From: an uncultured Flavobacteriales bacterium
GTDB taxonomy: Bacteria > Bacteroidota > Bacteroidia > Flavobacteriales_D > Crocinitomicaceae
Assembly: GCA_905479845.1 (NCBI GenBank)
Contig: CAJQOB010000269.1
Span: forward strand, 1 to 17,515
Length of the DNA: 17,515 nt
Direction: 5' to 3'
Positions 14,863-17,515 of this stretch are shown piece by piece; the first letter of the stretch is position 1; each line of letters begins with the position of its first letter. The translations under genes and the position numbers were made by a program. The notes below the pieces were generated by a model. It saw only the letters and a program-made list of their open reading frames with translations. It searched no databases and was not told where the DNA came from.

Positions 14863-15900
14863 TTGTACAAGAAAATTCTGCTTTCCATCACGTTAATTTC
14901 TACCGTGGCTTTGGTTACGTCCCTAAGTGTTCGGACCGACCAGGCAAAGATTGATCGAATCGATCCAAATCTGTATTCCATTGAACAAGTGCTGAATATG
15001 TTGGGAGAAGATGAACTCATCCATTCTATTGCGCAAGTGGACTTAGGAAAAGCCAAAGTCGGTGAAGATCTCATTTTTAAAGGGTATACCGTTAAAGACG
15101 GAAAAAAGTCTAAACGAATTTCAACATATTTTGTGTGTACCGATTGTCACAACACAACCCGTGAATTTGATGATGCGAGTAGTGAAGATCCAGCAGATAG
15201 ATTGCATTACGCAAAAGAAAATGGATTGCCATTCCTTCCGGGGTCGACACTTTGGGGAATCTATAATAGAGAGACATTTTACAATGATGATTATGTAGAG
15301 AAGTACGGTGACTTGGTTACCAATGCGCGAGATTCTCTTGCGAATGCTGTTCAGCTTTGCTCCAAATATTGTTCGTCAGGTCGATACATTGAAGATTGGG
15401 AGTTAGAGGCGATAATGCACTACTTCAAGAAGAATGAATTGCATTTGAGCGATATTGTTATTCCGGACAAAGACAAATTCGCCTTGGTTGAAGGAAATCT
15501 CAATCAATCTCAAAAGGAAAATTTAGCGAAGTCTATCAAAGGTGCTTACCGTCAGGCCTATTCCGCGACGTTTATGGAAACAATGGATCGCAACGCACGA
15601 CCATACGGAGAAGGTGGAGACGCTGAAAATGGTAAACTGATCTATAAAAAGGCATGTATGTTCTGTCATCAGAATAAGCGTGTTACCTATTTACATTTAG
15701 ATGATGGTAAGCTTTCAGGGCGTTTCCTCTGGAGAAATAGAAAGAAATACTCTGATCAATCGATTTACCAAATTGTAAGGCACGGAACCTATTCGAAAAC
15801 GGGTAGAAAACAATACATGCCACACTATACAAAAGAAAAAATGAGCGATGCACAATTGAACGATTTAGTCGCTTATATCAAACAAATTGCCAAAAGATGA
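14863..15900 (+). CDS. Diheme c-type cytochrome, periplasmic
   Basis: A 345-residue exported protein with two heme-c attachment motifs: CTDCH (92-96) and CMFCH (265-269). This suggests two cytochrome-c-like domains, about 65-195 and 250-345. The second ends with the usual helix (LNDLVAYIKQIA) and has Met319 in QYMPHY as likely distal heme ligand. The first has a comparable C-terminal helix (WELEAIMHYFKK) and an extra Cys166-X3-Cys170 pair that is not heme-type. The start must be non-ATG: an in-frame TAA at 14839-14841 precedes it, the next ATG is at residue 46, and only the TTG at 14863 keeps the signal sequence (MYKKILLSITLISTVALVTS). Its stop overlaps the next start as ATGA. Likely role: electron transfer in the periplasm; the electron donor and acceptor are unknown. 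Confidence 0.85.
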   Translation: MYKKILLSITLISTVALVTSLSVRTDQAKIDRIDPNLYSIEQVLNMLGEDELIHSIAQVDLGKAKVGEDLIFKGYTVKDGKKSKRISTYFVCTDCHNTTREFDDASSEDPADRLHYAKENGLPFLPGSTLWGIYNRETFYNDDYVEKYGDLVTNARDSLANAVQLCSKYCSSGRYIEDWELEAIMHYFKKNELHLSDIVIPDKDKFALVEGNLNQSQKENLAKSIKGAYRQAYSATFMETMDRNARPYGEGGDAENGKLIYKKACMFCHQNKRVTYLHLDDGKLSGRFLWRNRKKYSDQSIYQIVRHGTYSKTGRKQYMPHYTKEKMSDAQLNDLVAYIKQIAKR

Positions 15901-16751
15901 TGAAACAAGTACTCGTGGTATTCGGCCTTGCGCTAGCTTTCACGGCACAAGCGCAAAATGTAGAAGAAACATTTACAGGGACACGTGTGATCAATGGACA
16001 TTCTGTTGAAACACTGAAAAGTCGCATATTAGAATTCAGAATTGAACACCGATTTGGTGACATAGCTGGAACAAATGGTGGGGTGCACCAATTTTTCGGT
16101 TTTGATCAAGCAGCTGATATTCGATTTGCTTTTGAATATGGAATTTCAGACAACTGGATGGTTGGACTCGGACGAAGCAAGGGAACAGGAGCACCATATA
16201 GTTCGTTGGTGGATGGCTTCACAAAGTATCGTTTCATGACACAACAGAAGAATGGTACACCAATTAGCCTCGCGGCGATGGGATCTGCTATGATTACCTA
16301 CGGTAAGTCAACATCTGATTTGACACAAGTAACAAGTTACCCGAAGTTCTCTCATCGTATGGCGTACAGTGCACAATTGATCGCAGCGAGAAAATTTGGC
16401 GAGCACCTGAGTGTTCAGTTAATGCCGACATTTGTTCACAGGAATCTAGTAGACATTGAAGATGTTAATAGCTTATTCTCTCTTGGCGGGGCGGTGAACT
16501 ATAAAATCAATAAGAGTTATGGATTAATTCTTGAATACTATCACAACTTTAACCCATCTGGGTTCAGAGCAAACATGAAAAACAGTCTAGGTGTTGCTTT
16601 TGAATGGAATACAAACGGACATACGTTCAAAATGAACTTCACGAATTCACGTGGGTTTGGAGAAACACAGTTCATCCCATATACTACTTCAGACTGGCTG
16701 GCAGGGGAGTTCCGATTTGGATTTAGCATTTCAAGAAAATTCAAACTATGA
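15897..16751 (+). CDS. DUF5777-type outer-membrane beta-barrel protein
   Basis: A 284-residue predicted outer-membrane barrel. The signal peptide ends FTAQAQN (about residue 19). The mature protein alternates amphipathic strands with aromatic girdles (ILEFRIEHRFGD, IRFAFEYGISDNWMVGLGR, FTKYRFM, LSVQLMPTFVHRN) and ends in a strand with a terminal hydrophobic residue (FRFGFSISRKFKL), as barrel proteins often do. The HRFGDIAG...FFGFDQAADIRFAFEYG segment is what I associate with DUF5777, a Bacteroidota barrel family often placed beside cytochromes. Start and stop overlap both neighbours by four bases (ATGA), which implies coupled translation with the cytochrome and the heme-motif lipoprotein. Function is unproven; an outer-membrane channel or scaffold for the cytochromes is inference. 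A start one codon later (MKQ) is possible. Confidence 0.8.
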   Translation: MMKQVLVVFGLALAFTAQAQNVEETFTGTRVINGHSVETLKSRILEFRIEHRFGDIAGTNGGVHQFFGFDQAADIRFAFEYGISDNWMVGLGRSKGTGAPYSSLVDGFTKYRFMTQQKNGTPISLAAMGSAMITYGKSTSDLTQVTSYPKFSHRMAYSAQLIAARKFGEHLSVQLMPTFVHRNLVDIEDVNSLFSLGGAVNYKINKSYGLILEYYHNFNPSGFRANMKNSLGVAFEWNTNGHTFKMNFTNSRGFGETQFIPYTTSDWLAGEFRFGFSISRKFKL

Positions 16752-17128
16752 GAAAGTCAACATACCTACTATTAAGTTCAGCAGCACTTTTTCTCGCTCT
16801 TACGACTATTTCTTCTTGTGATAAAGACAAAACGGAAATAGAAGTTGTTGTTCCCGAAGATTGCCCAGATACAATTTCTTTTTCAGGAATTGTTGAACCA
16901 ATGATTCAAGCAAATTGTTCTACAAGTGGTTGTCACGATGCAGGTTCAGCCTCGTCTGGGTACAATTTGGAGGGGCATGGAAACATTTCAGCCAACGCAA
17001 ACGATATTTTAAACGTCATTAATCACGAACCAGGGGTTGTCGCGATGCCTTACTTTCAACCGAAGCTAAGCGACTCAATTATTGAACAGTTTGATTGTTG
17101 GATAGCCCAAGGAACTTTGAATAATTAA
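16748..17128 (+). CDS. Small lipoprotein with CX4CH cytochrome-like motif
   Basis: A 126-residue lipoprotein: signal peptide with lipobox ISSC, Cys24 lipidated, then a short acidic linker. The mature domain begins IVEPMIQANCSTSGCHDAG, where Cys57, Cys62 and His63 form CX4CH, a variant of the heme-c CxxCH site that I recall as common in Bacteroidota cytochrome-like lipoproteins. The end IIEQFDCWIAQGTLNN matches the closing helix typical of those domains (W-I-x-x-G). MPYFQPKLSD may supply the distal Met ligand. Two further cysteines (39 and 117) could form a disulfide. It overlaps the barrel gene by ATGA and is likely an envelope electron carrier working with the diheme cytochrome. Heme attachment through CX4CH is not assured. 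Confidence 0.8.
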   Translation: MRKSTYLLLSSAALFLALTTISSCDKDKTEIEVVVPEDCPDTISFSGIVEPMIQANCSTSGCHDAGSASSGYNLEGHGNISANANDILNVINHEPGVVAMPYFQPKLSDSIIEQFDCWIAQGTLNN

Positions 17129-17165
17129 TTAATTTCTTTTATCTTAACCCCTCAAAACAAAAATT

Positions 17166-17515
17166 ATGAAAAAAAGCTACATCTTATCTTCTTTGGCATT
17201 AGCTTCCTTAGGATTCTTTGCTTTTCAGCAAACAACTGCGGAATCTAGCGTTGTAGAAAAATTTACTCAAGAACACCTTTTCTCGGCAGGTGGACAATCT
17301 GGATTAACTGGTGCGCCAGGTGAAGCAAATTGTACACAGTGTCACTCAGGTACGACACAAGACGGAACGTCGGAAAACTCTTTTGCATTATTAGATGGTA
17401 CAACTCCCGTTACATCATATACACCAGGTACAACGTACACTGCAACACTTCAACAAACTTCTTCACCTTCTAAGTCTGGATTCTCATCAACTACACTTGA
17501 TGGAACAGATGCGAT
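17166..17515 (+). CDS. Secreted choice-of-anchor-V-like protein with CxxCH (partial)
   Basis: The frame opens at the ATG at 17166 and stays open to the window end (116 codons), so the gene is cut at its 3' end. A signal peptide (MKKSYILSSLALASLGFFAF) is followed by SGLTGAPGEANCTQCHSG at about 51-68. The GAPGE-x-x-C-x-x-CH sequence is the signature I associate with Bacteroidota choice-of-anchor-V/Reeler-like secreted proteins, which often carry a T9SS C-terminal signal; any such domain lies outside the window. The downstream part (SYTPGTTYTATLQQ) begins the beta-sandwich domain. CTQCH fits a heme-c site, in keeping with the cytochrome genes upstream, but it may instead bind metal. It lies 37 bases after the lipoprotein gene with no terminator visible, so it may belong to the same operon. 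Confidence 0.75.
   Translation, partial: MKKSYILSSLALASLGFFAFQQTTAESSVVEKFTQEHLFSAGGQSGLTGAPGEANCTQCHSGTTQDGTSENSFALLDGTTPVTSYTPGTTYTATLQQTSSPSKSGFSSTTLDGTDA

Noticed and set aside
14739..15074. 111-codon leftward open frame over the cytochrome start
   Set aside because: It lies antisense to the signal peptide and first domain of the cytochrome and across the divergent promoter gap, with no recognisable protein features.

Overview
The window looks like a chromosomal segment of a gliding-type or T9SS-bearing member of the Bacteroidota, most likely a Flavobacteriales bacterium (Crocinitomicaceae/Fluviicola-like is my best guess from memory of gene order and protein flavour, not proven). The evidence is a complete gldK-gldL-gldM-gldN type IX secretion/gliding core preceded by a PorP/SprF protein and topA, plus Bacteroidota-style promoters (TTTG...TAnnTTTG) and moderately AT-rich DNA. 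No tRNA, rRNA, CRISPR, insertion sequence or prophage is visible.

Layout. Bases 1-106 hold the 5' end of a leftward gene that resembles miaB. It has a textbook promoter and is divergent from topA (430-2940). topA is followed by an arginase-fold protein with degraded metal-binding motifs (3035-4186) that has its own good promoter match. A -7 box then precedes the T9SS block: porP/sprF-like (4329), gldK (5440), gldL (7032), gldM (7924) and gldN (9705-10726). This gldN is broken by a one-base frameshift near 10098-10099. A strong intrinsic terminator (10744-10775) closes the block. Immediately beyond it is a second, intact gldN-type gene (10834-11826), comparable to the gldN/gldO pair of Flavobacterium johnsoniae.

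The central part carries leftward genes: a DUF547 lipoprotein (11863-12897), an unrecognised exported or membrane-anchored 184-residue protein (12932-13486), then 390 bases without a gene that hold a hairpin element and an 8-base-phased TCCAA repeat field. Next come a 5-formyltetrahydrofolate cyclo-ligase and a YbaB/EbfC nucleoid protein, two bases apart and probably co-transcribed.

The right end is a rightward run of envelope redox genes: a diheme c-type cytochrome (TTG start), a DUF5777-type outer-membrane beta-barrel and a small lipoprotein with a CX4CH motif, linked by ATGA stop/start overlaps. A secreted choice-of-anchor-V-like protein with a CxxCH motif follows and is cut by the window end. 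Together these look like an uncharacterised cell-envelope cytochrome/barrel module. The most notable points are the frameshifted gldN beside an intact paralogue, the pseudoenzyme next to the T9SS operon, the cytochrome-barrel operon and the structured repeat region.
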